The notes beneath the pieces were generated by a model. That model was not told the DNA's origin. It worked only from the letters and a program-made list of their open reading frames with translations, and searched no databases. From assembly GCF_003660165.1 (NCBI RefSeq), contig NZ_CP032829.1, positions 186,001 to 250,000 on the forward strand: DNA of 64,000 nt, in the 5' to 3' direction. The DNA is from Sphingomonas paeninsulae. GTDB lineage: Bacteria; Pseudomonadota; Alphaproteobacteria; Sphingomonadales; Sphingomonadaceae. The translations under genes were made by a program, and so were the position numbers. Positions 35,517 to 44,848 of this stretch are shown here, piece after piece. Within the stretch, counting starts at the first letter, position 1; each line of letters starts with the position of its first letter.

Positions 35517-37450
35517 ATCTCGACCTGACTTCCCAGTTCGACCACTCGATTGGTCGGCAGGCGGAAGAACTCCATCGCACTTTCCGCATTCCGCAGCATC
35601 CATGCGAACAGCTTTTCGCGCCATATCGCCATTCCCGGACGGGCTGATGGCAGCAGCGTCTGACGCGCAAGAAAGAAGCTTGTGTCCATCATCTTAAACG
35701 CCGGGCCGCAGCCGGTTAGCCGGGCAAGCGCTGCCGGAACGTCGGGTTCCTGCATAAAGCCATATTTGACCACAAGACGATGAAATCCTTCGCCGAGGTC
35801 TTCGAGCCGACAACGGATCTCCTCCTCGACATAGGGAACATCCATGATCTTCACGGTTAGCAGGATGACACGCTCGTGAAGCACCTTGTTGTGCTTCAGA
35901 TTATGGAGAAGCGCGTGCGGAACACCGTCCGGTGTGGAAGTCATAAATACAGCCGTGCCGGCCACCCGCGTGGCGGAGTTAGCTGCGGACGATACGAATA
36001 CCTTGATCGGCATGGCGGCCTCTTTCATCCGCGCGATCATTAGCTGGCGACCCTTTGCCCAAGTGGTGAGCAAGGTAAACGCGACCAGTGCGACCAACAA
36101 TGGAACCCAACCGCCATCGGGAACCTTGGTCAGATTTGAAGCCAAATACAGCGAATCCACGATCAGAAACAAAGTCAACGCCGGCACCGCAACCCATTTT
36201 GGCCAATTCCAGACACGGAATACCAGCACACCGAGCATACAGGTCGTAATGAACATCGTGCCGGTCACTGCGATCCCGTAAGCGGCCGCGAGATTGGACG
36301 ATTCACGGAACGTCAGGACGAGCAGCCCGACCATAATCATCAAAGCCCAGTTGACCGTCGGTACGTAAATCTGGCCGAGTGCGGATGCACTCGTATGCTC
36401 GATCTTGAGGCGCGGCATAAGACCAAGCTGGACTGCCTGTTGGACGACCGAGAACGCACCTGTGATGACGGCCTGACTGGCGATGACTGTCGCGGCGGTG
36501 GCGAGGATGACCAGCGGCAACCGCCAGTCCTCATGTGCCATCAGAAAGAATGGATTTTCGACAGCAGACGGTGTGTGGAGCAGCAATGCGGCCTGCCCGG
36601 CATAGTTCAGAAGCAGCGCGGGAAAAACGAGCCAGACCCATGCCGCCTGGATGGGGCGGCGGCCGAAATGGCCCATATCGGCATAAAGAGCTTCGGCTCC
36701 GGTCAGCGCGAGTACGACAGAACCCAGCGCGAGGAACGCGAGTTTAGGGTCGTGTTCGATGAACCGCCACGCCCACATTGGATTCATTGCCCACAAAATG
36801 TCTGGTCGTTCCACGATGCTGAGAATGCCCAGACCTGCGAGCACAATAAAATAGACCGTCATGATTGGGCCGAAAAAGCGACCGATCATGTCAGTGCCCC
36901 GCGACTGGATCATGAAAAGCGCGATCAGGATACCGACCGAAATGGGCAGCACGAACGGCGCGAAGCCAGATTCGACTACAACCAGCCCCTCGACCGCGGA
37001 AAGCACCGAGATTGCGGGCGTGATCATGCAATCACCAAAGAACAGCGCGGTTGCCAATACGCCCAGCATCACGAGGCTGGCTCCCCAGCGCCCGCCACCC
37101 GTCCGACGCTGGATCATGGCGAGAAGCGCCAGGCTGCCTCCCTCGCCCTTGTTGTCCGCACGAAGGATGATGAAAATGTATTTGAGCGTCACCACGAGAA
37201 GCAGCGACCAGAAGATCAGACTGAGCACGCCGAAAATGTGGAGAGGATCAACCGCCAGCTTGTGGTGGCCGATGAAGACCTCCTTCATCGCATAAAGCGG
37301 ACTCGTACCGATATCACCATAGCAGACACCAATCGCGCCAAGCGCAAGTTTGGGGATGCCGCCGGTGATATGATGTCCCTCACCGTGCTCACCATCATCG
37401 AAAGAAGGTTTGGACTGGGCGGGTGGGTTAGAAATGGCGCTAGTCGACAT
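35513..37450 (-). CDS. kup: Kup potassium uptake permease
   Basis: A 645-residue K+/H+ symporter of the KUP/HAK/KT family. The family signature [19 protein letters not shown] lies in the first membrane helix, followed by about 12 helices and a C-terminal cytosolic domain (from about 495). I chose ATG 37450 ([10 protein letters not shown]); the extension to 37546 is basic and unlike the family. The start of the gene faces ald, leaving about 150 bases for divergent promoters. Confidence 0.94.
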   Translation of the reverse strand: MSTSAISNPPAQSKPSFDDGEHGEGHHITGGIPKLALGAIGVCYGDIGTSPLYAMKEVFIGHHKLAVDPLHIFGVLSLIFWSLLLVVTLKYIFIILRADNKGEGGSLALLAMIQRRTGGGRWGASLVMLGVLATALFFGDCMITPAISVLSAVEGLVVVESGFAPFVLPISVGILIALFMIQSRGTDMIGRFFGPIMTVYFIVLAGLGILSIVERPDILWAMNPMWAWRFIEHDPKLAFLALGSVVLALTGAEALYADMGHFGRRPIQAAWVWLVFPALLLNYAGQAALLLHTPSAVENPFFLMAHEDWRLPLVILATAATVIASQAVITGAFSVVQQAVQLGLMPRLKIEHTSASALGQIYVPTVNWALMIMVGLLVLTFRESSNLAAAYGIAVTGTMFITTCMLGVLVFRVWNWPKWVAVPALTLFLIVDSLYLASNLTKVPDGGWVPLLVALVAFTLLTTWAKGRQLMIARMKEAAMPIKVFVSSAANSATRVAGTAVFMTSTPDGVPHALLHNLKHNKVLHERVILLTVKIMDVPYVEEEIRCRLEDLGEGFHRLVVKYGFMQEPDVPAALARLTGCGPAFKMMDTSFFLARQTLLPSARPGMAIWREKLFAWMLRNAESAMEFFRLPTNRVVELGSQVEI

Positions 37451-37602
37451 GCGGGTGTGAACCCAGCCTTTCGGAGGTTGCGCCACAGACGGCGACGATA
37501 GGTCGGGCGGGCCGCTAGCACTTCGGCAGGAGGCACGCAATTGCAAGACATGGTGTGTTCATGTCGTTATACCAACGCAATATTATTACGCTGGAGGTTG
37601 CA

Positions 37603-38700
37603 ATGCGTGTCGGTGTCCCAAAGGAAATCAAAAACCACGAATATCGCGTCGGCCTCACCCCGGCATCGGTTTCGGAACTGACGGCGGCTGGTCATGTTGT
37701 AAATGTGCAGACACAGGCAGGCATGGGCATCGACTTTGCCGACGAAGATTATGTAACCGCGGGCGCCGTTATCCTGCCCGACGCTACTAAGGTGTTCGCC
37801 CAAAGCGACATGATCGTGAAGGTAAAGGAACCCCAACCCGGCGAGATTGCGATGCTCGAGTCGAGGCATCTGCTTTTCACTTATCTTCATCTGGCCGCCG
37901 ACAAACCGCAGGCAGAGGGACTTATGAAGTCCGGCGCGACTTGCATTGCTTATGAGACAGTGACGTCACCGTCGGGTGCCCTGCCTCTGCTAAAACCCAT
38001 GTCCGAAGTGGCAGGACGGATGTCGGTTCAGGTCGGCGCACATTACCTGGAGAAGGAACAGGGCGGGCGCGGTGTTTTGCTGGGTGGCGTTCCCGGTGTG
38101 GCTCCTGCACGAGTCGCGATCCTTGGCGGCGGTGTTGCGGGCGTGAATGCAGCACAGATGGCGGTGGGGATGCGCGCCGACGTTACCATCTATGACATCA
38201 ACAACGACCGGTTGGCTGAACTCGACATGTTCTTTTCGAGCCAGATCAAAACCGCTTACGCGTCGAAAGCCGCGATCGCTGCAGCTGTCGCCAAGGCACA
38301 TCTGGTCATTGGTGCGGTGTTGGTTCCGGGCGCGGCGGCTCCAAAGCTGGTGACGCGCGAAATGTTGAAGACAATGAAGCGCGGGTCGGTACTGGTAGAT
38401 ATCGCTATCGATCAGGGCGGGTGTTTCGAAACAAGCCATGCGACCACGCACGATGACCCCGTGTTCGTCGAGGAAGGTGTCATTCATTACTGCGTCGCGA
38501 ATATGCCCGGTGCCGTCGCGCGAACGTCGGCATTTGCACTCAACAACGCCACTTTGCCTTTCGTGTTGCGACTGGCAAAACTGGGTGCCGAGGCGGCAAT
38601 GCAGGCCGATCCGCACCTTGCGGCGGGCCTGAATGTTTCAGACGGGAAAATCAGGCACAAGGCAGTCGCCGAAGCACTCGATCTGCCATTTTTTCCTTAA
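37603..38700 (+). CDS. ald: Alanine dehydrogenase
   Basis: Converts L-alanine and NAD+ reversibly to pyruvate and ammonium. The 365-residue product starts MRVGVPKEIKNHEYRVGLTP at ATG 37603, 6 bases after a perfect GGAGG (37592-37596). It has the catalytic His in LFTYLHLAADKP and a Rossmann motif AILGGGVAGVNAAQMAVGM. DIAIDQGGCFETSHATTHDDP and YCVANMPGAVARTS are typical of the family. It stands alone, convergent with the ccm cluster 30 bases away. Confidence 0.95.
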   Translation: MRVGVPKEIKNHEYRVGLTPASVSELTAAGHVVNVQTQAGMGIDFADEDYVTAGAVILPDATKVFAQSDMIVKVKEPQPGEIAMLESRHLLFTYLHLAADKPQAEGLMKSGATCIAYETVTSPSGALPLLKPMSEVAGRMSVQVGAHYLEKEQGGRGVLLGGVPGVAPARVAILGGGVAGVNAAQMAVGMRADVTIYDINNDRLAELDMFFSSQIKTAYASKAAIAAAVAKAHLVIGAVLVPGAAAPKLVTREMLKTMKRGSVLVDIAIDQGGCFETSHATTHDDPVFVEEGVIHYCVANMPGAVARTSAFALNNATLPFVLRLAKLGAEAAMQADPHLAAGLNVSDGKIRHKAVAEALDLPFFP

Positions 38701-38730
38701 GGAACCGAGATCGAAGACCGGGCGCGGAAC

Positions 38731-39396
38731 CTAACGCTTGGGAACCTGTGGAACATCCGCTCCCGGAACCACGGGCCGGGGCGTCGGCATTCCCCCGATA
38801 GCGGTCAACCGCGCGACCAGATCGGCCCTCCAGGGCGCGTCCTTTGGCGTCCGCGCGAGCAGTCCGCGCCAAACATTGCCAGCCTCTTCGGTATTGCCCT
38901 GTTGAGCCAGCGCAAGCCCGTAGAAGAATGGCGGTCCGGGATGTTCGGGCGACAAGCTGGCAGCGTGCTGAAATGCGAAGGTCGCAGCCGGCGACATCAG
39001 GCCATCCCCATGCGCAACGAGCGCATTGCCAAGACCGACCCATAGATCAGGGCTATTCCGATGATCCCGAATCCCGCTGCGCATGGCGAGAACTGCCTCT
39101 TGCGTGGCCCCTACCCTACTCAACGCGTCTCCCATATCGAGCCACGCACCTTCGTCGCCCGCGCCCGTCCGCATCCTGCGCTGGGCGATCATGGCCTGCG
39201 TATCGACCTTTCCTGCAGCCTCGCGTGAGGTGACGGGCGAGCCGGGCTGTGTCGGACTGCCTTGCCACGCATAACCAGCGATCCCGAGCAACAGCGCTGC
39301 CCCGAGCAATTCCAGCGTAGTGCGCGGCAGTTTCCCAAAGCGGGTCAGCAACGCAAATGCGATTGCCACCAGCGCAACGAGAATGATCCAGCCCAT
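38731..39396 (-). CDS. ccmI: Cytochrome c biogenesis TPR protein CcmI/CycH-like
   Basis: A 221-residue protein with an N-terminal membrane anchor (MGWIILVALVAIAFALL), a second helix near 26-42, and TPR repeats (about 75-195: AWLDMGDALSRVGATQEAV, DLWVGLGNALVAHGDG). CcmI holds apocytochrome c for heme ligation. The start at 39396 overlaps the ccmH stop by one base (TGATG style). It is shorter than the E. coli CcmH/CcmI fusion form. Last gene of the ccm operon. Confidence 0.88.
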   Translation of the reverse strand: MGWIILVALVAIAFALLTRFGKLPRTTLELLGAALLLGIAGYAWQGSPTQPGSPVTSREAAGKVDTQAMIAQRRMRTGAGDEGAWLDMGDALSRVGATQEAVLAMRSGIRDHRNSPDLWVGLGNALVAHGDGLMSPAATFAFQHAASLSPEHPGPPFFYGLALAQQGNTEEAGNVWRGLLARTPKDAPWRADLVARLTAIGGMPTPRPVVPGADVPQVPKR

Positions 39397-39893
39397 CAGC
39401 GTTTTCTCTTTCGGAAACGACCGCGCGCAAGCCAAAGACCTGCCGCAATTAGCAGGAATGGAGCAATCCAGAGTGGCGCAGTCGCGGCGTCGAGCACCGG
39501 CTTATAGCTAACCCAGTCGCCATAGCGTTCGATCAACCAGTGACGGATCGCCTCGGGCTTTTCGCCTGCGGCGATCCGTTTCCGAATCATCGCGCGCATG
39601 TCAGCGGCGAGTTCGGCATCGCTGTCGGCGATCGACTGCCCCTGACAAACGAGGCAGCGGACCGATTCCATCAACGCGTGGGCGTCGGCCTCCTGTTTCG
39701 GGTCAGAAAGCTGAGTGTCAGCGTAATGAGCCTTCGGCATCGAAGAGTCGGCATGAGCCGGATTCGAAATCAGCAGCAAGGAAAGCATCGCAGCAGTCCA
39801 TCCTGCTCTTTTCCTGAGCACAGTAGAGGGACTGCTTGCCGTAGGGCCGTCAGTCGACACAATAGTTCGGAAGAGAGTATCTGAAACTATCAC
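39396..39893 (-). CDS. ccmH: Cytochrome c maturation thiol protein CcmH/CcmL
   Basis: The heme-lyase thioreductant subunit. The conserved motif VRCLVCQGQSIADSDAELA holds the CxxC that reduces the apocytochrome CxxCH site (most relatives have CQNQS). A C-terminal membrane helix (LWIAPFLLIAAGLWLARG) anchors it. With ATG 39893, overlapping ccmG by 4 bases, the protein has 165 residues and an unusually long N-terminus. A GTG at 39821 would place the signal peptide (AAMLSLLLISNPAHA) near the start and looks more natural. Confidence 0.9.
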   Translation of the reverse strand: MIVSDTLFRTIVSTDGPTASSPSTVLRKRAGWTAAMLSLLLISNPAHADSSMPKAHYADTQLSDPKQEADAHALMESVRCLVCQGQSIADSDAELAADMRAMIRKRIAAGEKPEAIRHWLIERYGDWVSYKPVLDAATAPLWIAPFLLIAAGLWLARGRFRKRKR

Positions 39894-40414
39894 CGCGCAG
39901 CGCTCAACGCTGCCAGAATTGCGGGCACGTCCTCAGCCGTAATGGCTCCGATATGCTGGTGCAGAATGACTCCCTTACCATCGATAACGAATGTTTCTGG
40001 AACGCCCGACGAGCCAATCGCCAACTGGATCGACGAATCCACATCCGATCCGATCGCATGATAGGGATTGCCGTTCTGCCGGAGGAATCGGTCGACGTCC
40101 GCAGGCCGATCACGGATTGCGACACCTTCGACAATCACGCCCTGCTGGGACAGTTGAGTCAGGATCGGGACTTCGGCGATGCAGGGCACACACCAGCTTG
40201 CAAAGACGTTGAGCAGTTTTGGCTGCCCGGTAAAGTCACGGGACGACAGTGCCGGACGGTCTGCCGCTGCAACAGGAAGGTCAAACGTCGGAAGCGGTTT
40301 CCCGATCATCTTCGATGGGTGGTTGCGGTCGTCGGGCGAATACAGTCCGCTCGCAACGACCCCGAAGAAGATCACGAACATCGCCAGCGGTGCCCAAAGC
40401 CAAAAACGCTTCAT
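39890..40414 (-). CDS. ccmG: Thiol:disulfide interchange protein CcmG/DsbE
   Basis: A 174-residue membrane-anchored periplasmic thioredoxin. N-terminal anchor (residues 6-25), then the active site NVFASWCVPCIAEVP with CxxC, and a cis-Pro region GVPETFVID. It passes electrons to CcmH or apocytochrome. Overlaps ccmF and ccmH by 4 bases at either end, as is usual in this tightly packed operon. Confidence 0.93.
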   Translation of the reverse strand: MKRFWLWAPLAMFVIFFGVVASGLYSPDDRNHPSKMIGKPLPTFDLPVAAADRPALSSRDFTGQPKLLNVFASWCVPCIAEVPILTQLSQQGVIVEGVAIRDRPADVDRFLRQNGNPYHAIGSDVDSSIQLAIGSSGVPETFVIDGKGVILHQHIGAITAEDVPAILAALSAAR

Positions 40415-42339
40415 ACCCCGTAAGCCTTGCGGTCATTCTGGCCCCATTCGCGCCGCATCCGCCCGATCAGCGACAACATGCCACCAAAGGCGATCATTGC
40501 GCCGCCCAGCCAGATCAAGGTGACCATCGGTTTCCACCACAGGCGCAACTGCCAGCGTCCAGTCCCATCGCCCTTACCGAAAACGAGGTAAAGCTGCCCA
40601 TCAAGGCGCGTGGCGATGGCGGCCTCGCTGGTTTCAGTGGGCGGCGAGGAAAACATCCGGGCCTGGGGCTTCATCAGGAACGGCAAATTATCACCACGTT
40701 GGGCCTGCAACGTTGCTTCAAGCGCGGTCCAGTTTGGCCCGGCAATCGGTTCGATACCCAGGAATTTGATCTTGTAGGGGCCGACGTTCGCAGTGTCGCC
40801 GATGCGGGCCGCGACCAGCGTTTCCTTGATAAAGGCGCGCTCGGTCGACATGCCTGCCAACGCCACCGCGATGCCCAGATGCGAGACGACCATGCCGTAG
40901 GTAAACAGCGGAGTACGGCGCAGATTTCGCTTCCATAACGGCGCAAGGCTGGCCGCCCCGACGCCGATGGCCAACACAATGCCGAGAAACGGAAGTATAC
41001 CGATGGGAGGCGCAAACGCCGCCATTGCCAACAGGGCGACCGCGCAAATCAGGACTGGCAAAGCGACACGCGAGACGACGGCCTTAAGGTTATCGCGGCG
41101 CCAGCGCGTGAGCGGGCCAAGCGCCATGACAATGACCAGCACAAGCGCGATAGGGCCGGCGGTGGCATTGAAATAAGGCGGTCCGACCGAAAGTTTGGTT
41201 CCCGAAATTGCCTCTGCTGCCAGTGGATACAGCGTGCCTATCACGACGACGCCGAGTATCGCGGAAAGAAGCAAGTTGTTCGCCACCAGTGCGCCTTCGC
41301 GACTGACGAGATCGAACTGGTTGCCCTCTTTCACCGTACCAATGCGGAGAGCGAACAGGGCTAACGCGCCTCCGATATAGAGCGACAGCAGCGCAAGGAT
41401 GAAACTGCCGCGCGTCGGATCGACGGCGAAACTGTGGACGCTCGTCAATATGCCCGAACGCACAAGGAACGTGCCGACCATGCTCATTGAAAAGGCCACC
41501 ACGGCCAGCATCACCGTCCATGCGCGCAGCCCGTCACGCGTGGCCAGGACCGTCACCGAATGGAGCAGCGCGGTCGCCGCAAGCCACGGCATCAGCGAGG
41601 CATTCTCGACCGGGTCCCAGAACCACCAGCCGCCCCAGCCAAGCTCGTAATAGGCCCAATAGCTGCCTGCGGTGATCCCGAGCGTCAGGAATATCCACGC
41701 TCCCAGCACCCAGGGGCGCATCGCGCGGGCGAACGCCGCATCAACCTTACGCGTGATTAGCGCCCCGACCGCGAAACTGAACGCGATCGACATGCCGACA
41801 TAACCCAAATACAAAGTCGGCGGGTGGAACGCGAGGCCCGGGTCCTGCAACAACGGGTTGAGGCCAAGCCCCTCGATCGGCGCGGGGTTCAGGCGCGCAA
41901 ACGGATTGGATGCGAACAGCAGGAAAGCGTAAAACCCGAACGCGATCAGTGCCTGAGCGGCGAGTGTGGCTACGAGCGTTGCATCATCCAGCCGCCGTTC
42001 GAATATCGCCACCGCCGCGCCTGCGATGCCCAGAACGGCAACCCAGAGCAGCATCGACCCCTCATGATTACCCCATGTTCCGGCGAACTTATAAAGCCAC
42101 GGCTTCATTGAATGGCTGTTTTCGACGACCAGTTTCACCGACATATCCGAGCGTAGGAAACAGGTTATCAGCAGCCCGAATGCGAGTGCGACAAAAAGCC
42201 CTTGCACGACAGCGACCGAACGAACACCAGCGCGAAGTTCAGCGCGGCTGTCATTCAAACCCATCGCACCCAGGACAAATTGCAGCAGCGCCAGCGCGGC
42301 GGCAATCCAAAGGGCGGCAAGACCCGCTTCGGCGATCAT
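40411..42339 (-). CDS. ccmF: Heme lyase subunit CcmF
   Basis: A 642-residue integral membrane protein with about 14 helices. The tryptophan-rich heme-handling WWD motif is clear (GWGGWWFWDPVENASLMPW), with further family segments GTWGNHEGSMLLWV, FHPPTLYLGYVGMS and HSFAVDPTRG. It ligates heme from CcmE to apocytochrome c with CcmH and CcmI. Its start overlaps ccmE by 4 bases. Confidence 0.94.
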   Translation of the reverse strand: MIAEAGLAALWIAAALALLQFVLGAMGLNDSRAELRAGVRSVAVVQGLFVALAFGLLITCFLRSDMSVKLVVENSHSMKPWLYKFAGTWGNHEGSMLLWVAVLGIAGAAVAIFERRLDDATLVATLAAQALIAFGFYAFLLFASNPFARLNPAPIEGLGLNPLLQDPGLAFHPPTLYLGYVGMSIAFSFAVGALITRKVDAAFARAMRPWVLGAWIFLTLGITAGSYWAYYELGWGGWWFWDPVENASLMPWLAATALLHSVTVLATRDGLRAWTVMLAVVAFSMSMVGTFLVRSGILTSVHSFAVDPTRGSFILALLSLYIGGALALFALRIGTVKEGNQFDLVSREGALVANNLLLSAILGVVVIGTLYPLAAEAISGTKLSVGPPYFNATAGPIALVLVIVMALGPLTRWRRDNLKAVVSRVALPVLICAVALLAMAAFAPPIGILPFLGIVLAIGVGAASLAPLWKRNLRRTPLFTYGMVVSHLGIAVALAGMSTERAFIKETLVAARIGDTANVGPYKIKFLGIEPIAGPNWTALEATLQAQRGDNLPFLMKPQARMFSSPPTETSEAAIATRLDGQLYLVFGKGDGTGRWQLRLWWKPMVTLIWLGGAMIAFGGMLSLIGRMRREWGQNDRKAYGV

Positions 42340-42764
42340 TCCTTCAGCGTCTTTGTGACGTGTTCGGTCCCGGCAGCCTTTGGCGGCATATAATTCTCAT
42401 CATGTTTGGCCAGCAAGTTGGTCGCGACGAACGTTTTGCCAACAAAGCTTCCTTCTGCGACGACGCCGGAACCTTCCTTGAAAAGCGCAGGCGTGATGCC
42501 ACGGAAACGAACGGGTACGGTGCCGGTCTCATCCTTAACCGTAAAATCGATGGTAACGCCATCGGGCTGGTGCACGATACCGCCCATCGGGATCATGCCA
42601 CCAAGCCGGATCGCACCCGCCGGAATGCCTTGGCGGGCGATATCGCCAGGTGCGTAGAAATAACTCGCCTGATCCTTCAGCGCCGACATCGCGAGCAGGC
42701 TCGATCCGGTCAGCGCAACGACGGCAACAACGGCGAGTATCAGGCGTTGATGCTTAGCCTTCAT
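42336..42764 (-). CDS. ccmE: Heme chaperone CcmE
   Basis: A 142-residue periplasmic heme carrier. N-terminal membrane anchor (MKAKHQRLILAVVAVVALTG), an OB-fold domain (VKDETGTVPVRFRGITPALF) and the covalent heme-binding His in KHDENYMPP near the C-terminus. I chose ATG 42764, which overlaps the ccmD stop (ATGA); a longer reading from 42869 is just antisense of neighbouring coding sequence in another frame. Confidence 0.93.
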   Translation of the reverse strand: MKAKHQRLILAVVAVVALTGSSLLAMSALKDQASYFYAPGDIARQGIPAGAIRLGGMIPMGGIVHQPDGVTIDFTVKDETGTVPVRFRGITPALFKEGSGVVAEGSFVGKTFVATNLLAKHDENYMPPKAAGTEHVTKTLKE

Positions 42765-42877
42765 CGCTCGCCCTTCCGTTCGGCGCGGCGCATCGCGACA
42801 TAGGCCCATAAAGTCATCGCGACGGTTCCTCCGATTGCGACGACATAGGCCGCCGTCACGAATGCCCACTGGTTCAT
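42761..42877 (-). CDS. ccmD: Heme exporter small subunit CcmD
   Basis: A 38-residue protein, MNQWAFVTAAYVVAIGGTVA..., with one membrane helix and a basic tail (RRAERKGER). Small size, position between ccmC and ccmE, and 4-base overlaps with both identify it. CcmD helps release holo-CcmE from the CcmC complex. It is too short to be called by a length cut-off of 60 residues. Confidence 0.85.
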   Translation of the reverse strand: MNQWAFVTAAYVVAIGGTVAMTLWAYVAMRRAERKGER

Positions 42878-43590
42878 GCGCGCGCCATCCGTGCCATGCG
42901 TGCTTCGGACTTTGCCTGCGCGAGGATGGTGCGCATCCGCATCAGGACGATGGCGGCAAACAACAGGGTGAAACCCAGCGTCGTGAGCCCAAGCGGCCAA
43001 AGCAGTTCCGGTGCAATCTTTGACCCCGACAATGTAATCGACGCGCCCTGATGAAGCGAGTTCCACCAGACGACAGAGAATTTGATGACCGGAATGTTTA
43101 CCGCCCCGACGATGCCGAAGATCGCAGCGGCCTTGCTGACGCTGGTGCGTTCCTCGCTCGCGTCGGCAAGCGCGATATAACCGAAATACAGGAATAGCAG
43201 GACGAGCATCGAAGTCATGCGACCGTCCCATTCCCACCATGTTCCCCATGTCGGGCGACCCCAGATCGAACCGGTGGCGAGGCAAATAGCCGTGAAAACC
43301 GCACCCGGAAGGACGGTTGCCCGTGCAGCCACTCCGGCAAGCGGGTGCCGCCATACGAGTTGCGCAATGCTGGCTAGCGTTAGGCTCGACCAGCCCGCGA
43401 TGCCGAGCCACGCTGCTGGCACGTGAATGTAAAGGATACGGACGGTTTCGCCCTGCAGCGCATCCGGCGGCGTGACGAACAGCCCGCCATAGGTACCCAG
43501 CGCGATCAGCACGGCACCTACGATGCCGCACACGCCCGTCAACGGGCGCGCGAGTTTCAGGAACCGCGTGGGATTAGCGAGGGCGTGCAT
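42874..43590 (-). CDS. ccmC: Heme exporter / CcmE heme-loading protein CcmC
   Basis: A 238-residue protein with six membrane helices. The WWD heme-binding motif is GRPTWGTWWEWDGRMTS, and conserved periplasmic His residues are in YIHVPAAW and NSLHQGA. It loads heme onto CcmE. It is the first gene of the ccm run in the window. Genes for the ABC subunits CcmA and CcmB, which often precede ccmC, are not here; an amino-acid dehydrogenase lies upstream instead. Confidence 0.93.
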   Translation of the reverse strand: MHALANPTRFLKLARPLTGVCGIVGAVLIALGTYGGLFVTPPDALQGETVRILYIHVPAAWLGIAGWSSLTLASIAQLVWRHPLAGVAARATVLPGAVFTAICLATGSIWGRPTWGTWWEWDGRMTSMLVLLFLYFGYIALADASEERTSVSKAAAIFGIVGAVNIPVIKFSVVWWNSLHQGASITLSGSKIAPELLWPLGLTTLGFTLLFAAIVLMRMRTILAQAKSEARMARMARA

Positions 43591-43636
43591 TGAAAGCCTC
43601 GTCTAGCGAACCGCCTGAAATCTGCAACGGGCGTTC

Positions 43637-44686
43637 TTATGCGCGGCCGATCAATGCCTGAGCCATGCGATCCGCAACGCGGGCTGCGGTGTCGCCGGTG
43701 GCCGCGCTTTCAGCCCATATCGTCTCCAAACGACCGGGAATCCGATCAACGCGAGCCTCAACTTCTGCGCGGTCGCCCTGCCCCAGATATTCGAGCGCGA
43801 CATTGATGATTCCGCCTGCGTTTATCACGTAATCAGGCGCAAACAGGATACCACGAGCATGGAGGCGATCGCCATCGTCAGGGGTTGCAAGCTGGTTGTT
43901 CGCCCCACCCGCAACGACCTGCACGCGCAATGCGGCAATCGTTTCGGCAGTCAGTATCGCGCCCAGTGCACAAGGACTTAGGATATCGGCTTGGGTGGTC
44001 AATATGTCAGCGGCGGCAACTGCGGTGCCACCAAGCTCATCCGCCAACGCCTTTGCGCGACCGGGCGATACGTCGGCGATCGTCAGCTTGGTGCCTTCCT
44101 TAGCCAGCAGGCGGGCCAGCCCTCCGCCGACGCTGCCCACGCCTTGAATGGCGACGTGAACGCCCGACATGTCATCGCTTCCCAGTGCATGCTTGGCTGC
44201 AGCCTTCACACCAAGGAATACGCCACGCGCAGTATAGGGACCGGGGTCGCCACCTGCCGCATTACCACCCACTGGCAGTCCTGAAACAAATTTGGTTTCA
44301 CGCGCAATCGCGACCATGTCGGCGTCGTTCATGCCAACGTCTTCGGCCGTCACGTACTTACCGCCGAGCGATTCGATTGCGCGACCGAACGCAGCAATCA
44401 TCTCGGTTGTTTTCGTCGCATTGGCGTCAGCAAGGATAACAGCTTTTCCGCCGCCCATCGGAAGTCCAGCCATCGCGTTCTTGTAACTCATCCCGCGCGA
44501 CAGACGCAGCGCGTCGGTGATTGCATCGGCGCGATTCGGATAGTGCCAGAGCCGGGTGCCTCCTGCAGCGGGACCGAGAGCCGTGGAATGAATTGCTATG
44601 ATGGCTGTCAGCCCACTGTCCCGGTCGCGGAACAGGTGAACGCCCTCATGATCGTCGAAATCGGCCAAATCCCAAACGGCGACCAT
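43637..44686 (-). CDS. Glu/Leu/Phe/Val dehydrogenase family (leucine-dehydrogenase-like)
   Basis: An NAD-dependent amino-acid dehydrogenase of 349 residues from ATG 44686 (MVAVWDLADF). Motifs: GPAAGGTRLW, the catalytic Lys in MSYKNAMAGLPMGGGKAVI, TAEDVGMN, and the Rossmann segment AIQGVGSVGGGLARLL. Length fits leucine/valine dehydrogenases (about 350-360) better than glutamate dehydrogenases (about 420-450). It probably deaminates branched-chain amino acids. A longer frame to 44758 runs through tRNA-His and is not real. It is 46 bases upstream of ccmC on the same strand. Confidence 0.9.
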   Translation of the reverse strand: MVAVWDLADFDDHEGVHLFRDRDSGLTAIIAIHSTALGPAAGGTRLWHYPNRADAITDALRLSRGMSYKNAMAGLPMGGGKAVILADANATKTTEMIAAFGRAIESLGGKYVTAEDVGMNDADMVAIARETKFVSGLPVGGNAAGGDPGPYTARGVFLGVKAAAKHALGSDDMSGVHVAIQGVGSVGGGLARLLAKEGTKLTIADVSPGRAKALADELGGTAVAAADILTTQADILSPCALGAILTAETIAALRVQVVAGGANNQLATPDDGDRLHARGILFAPDYVINAGGIINVALEYLGQGDRAEVEARVDRIPGRLETIWAESAATGDTAARVADRMAQALIGRA

Positions 44687-44715
44687 GACGTGTGCCCTCG
44701 ATACTATAAAAGAAA

Positions 44716-44793
44716 TGGGGCGATCGACGGGGATTGAACCCGCAACCTCCGGTACCACAAACCGGCGCTCTAACCAATTGAGCTACGATCGCC
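44716..44793 (-). tRNA. tRNA-His (anticodon GTG)
   Basis: On the minus strand: a G at -1 (44793), acceptor GCGATCG (44792-44786), T8 A9, D-arm GCTCAATTGGTTAGAGC, anticodon loop TTGTGGT in the stem CCGGT/ACCGG, T-arm GGGTTCAATCCCC, acceptor CGATCGC, discriminator C73 and an encoded CCA (44718-44716). The G-1 to C73 pair is the histidyl-tRNA identity element of most bacteria. It lies between the gsp operon and the dehydrogenase. Confidence 0.95.
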
Positions 44794-44848
44794 ACAAGGC
44801 GCTTTAACGCGGTCGTCGCCCTACGCGCGAGCATGTCATACCGTCAAG

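Noticed and set aside
36395-37501. 368-codon plus-strand frame antisense to kup
   Set aside because: Low-complexity charged translation with no domain; kup on the other strand is unambiguous.
44687-44758. Extended start of the Leu-dehydrogenase-like gene
   Set aside because: The added residues are translated from the tRNA-His gene (the typical VPEVAGSIP artefact).
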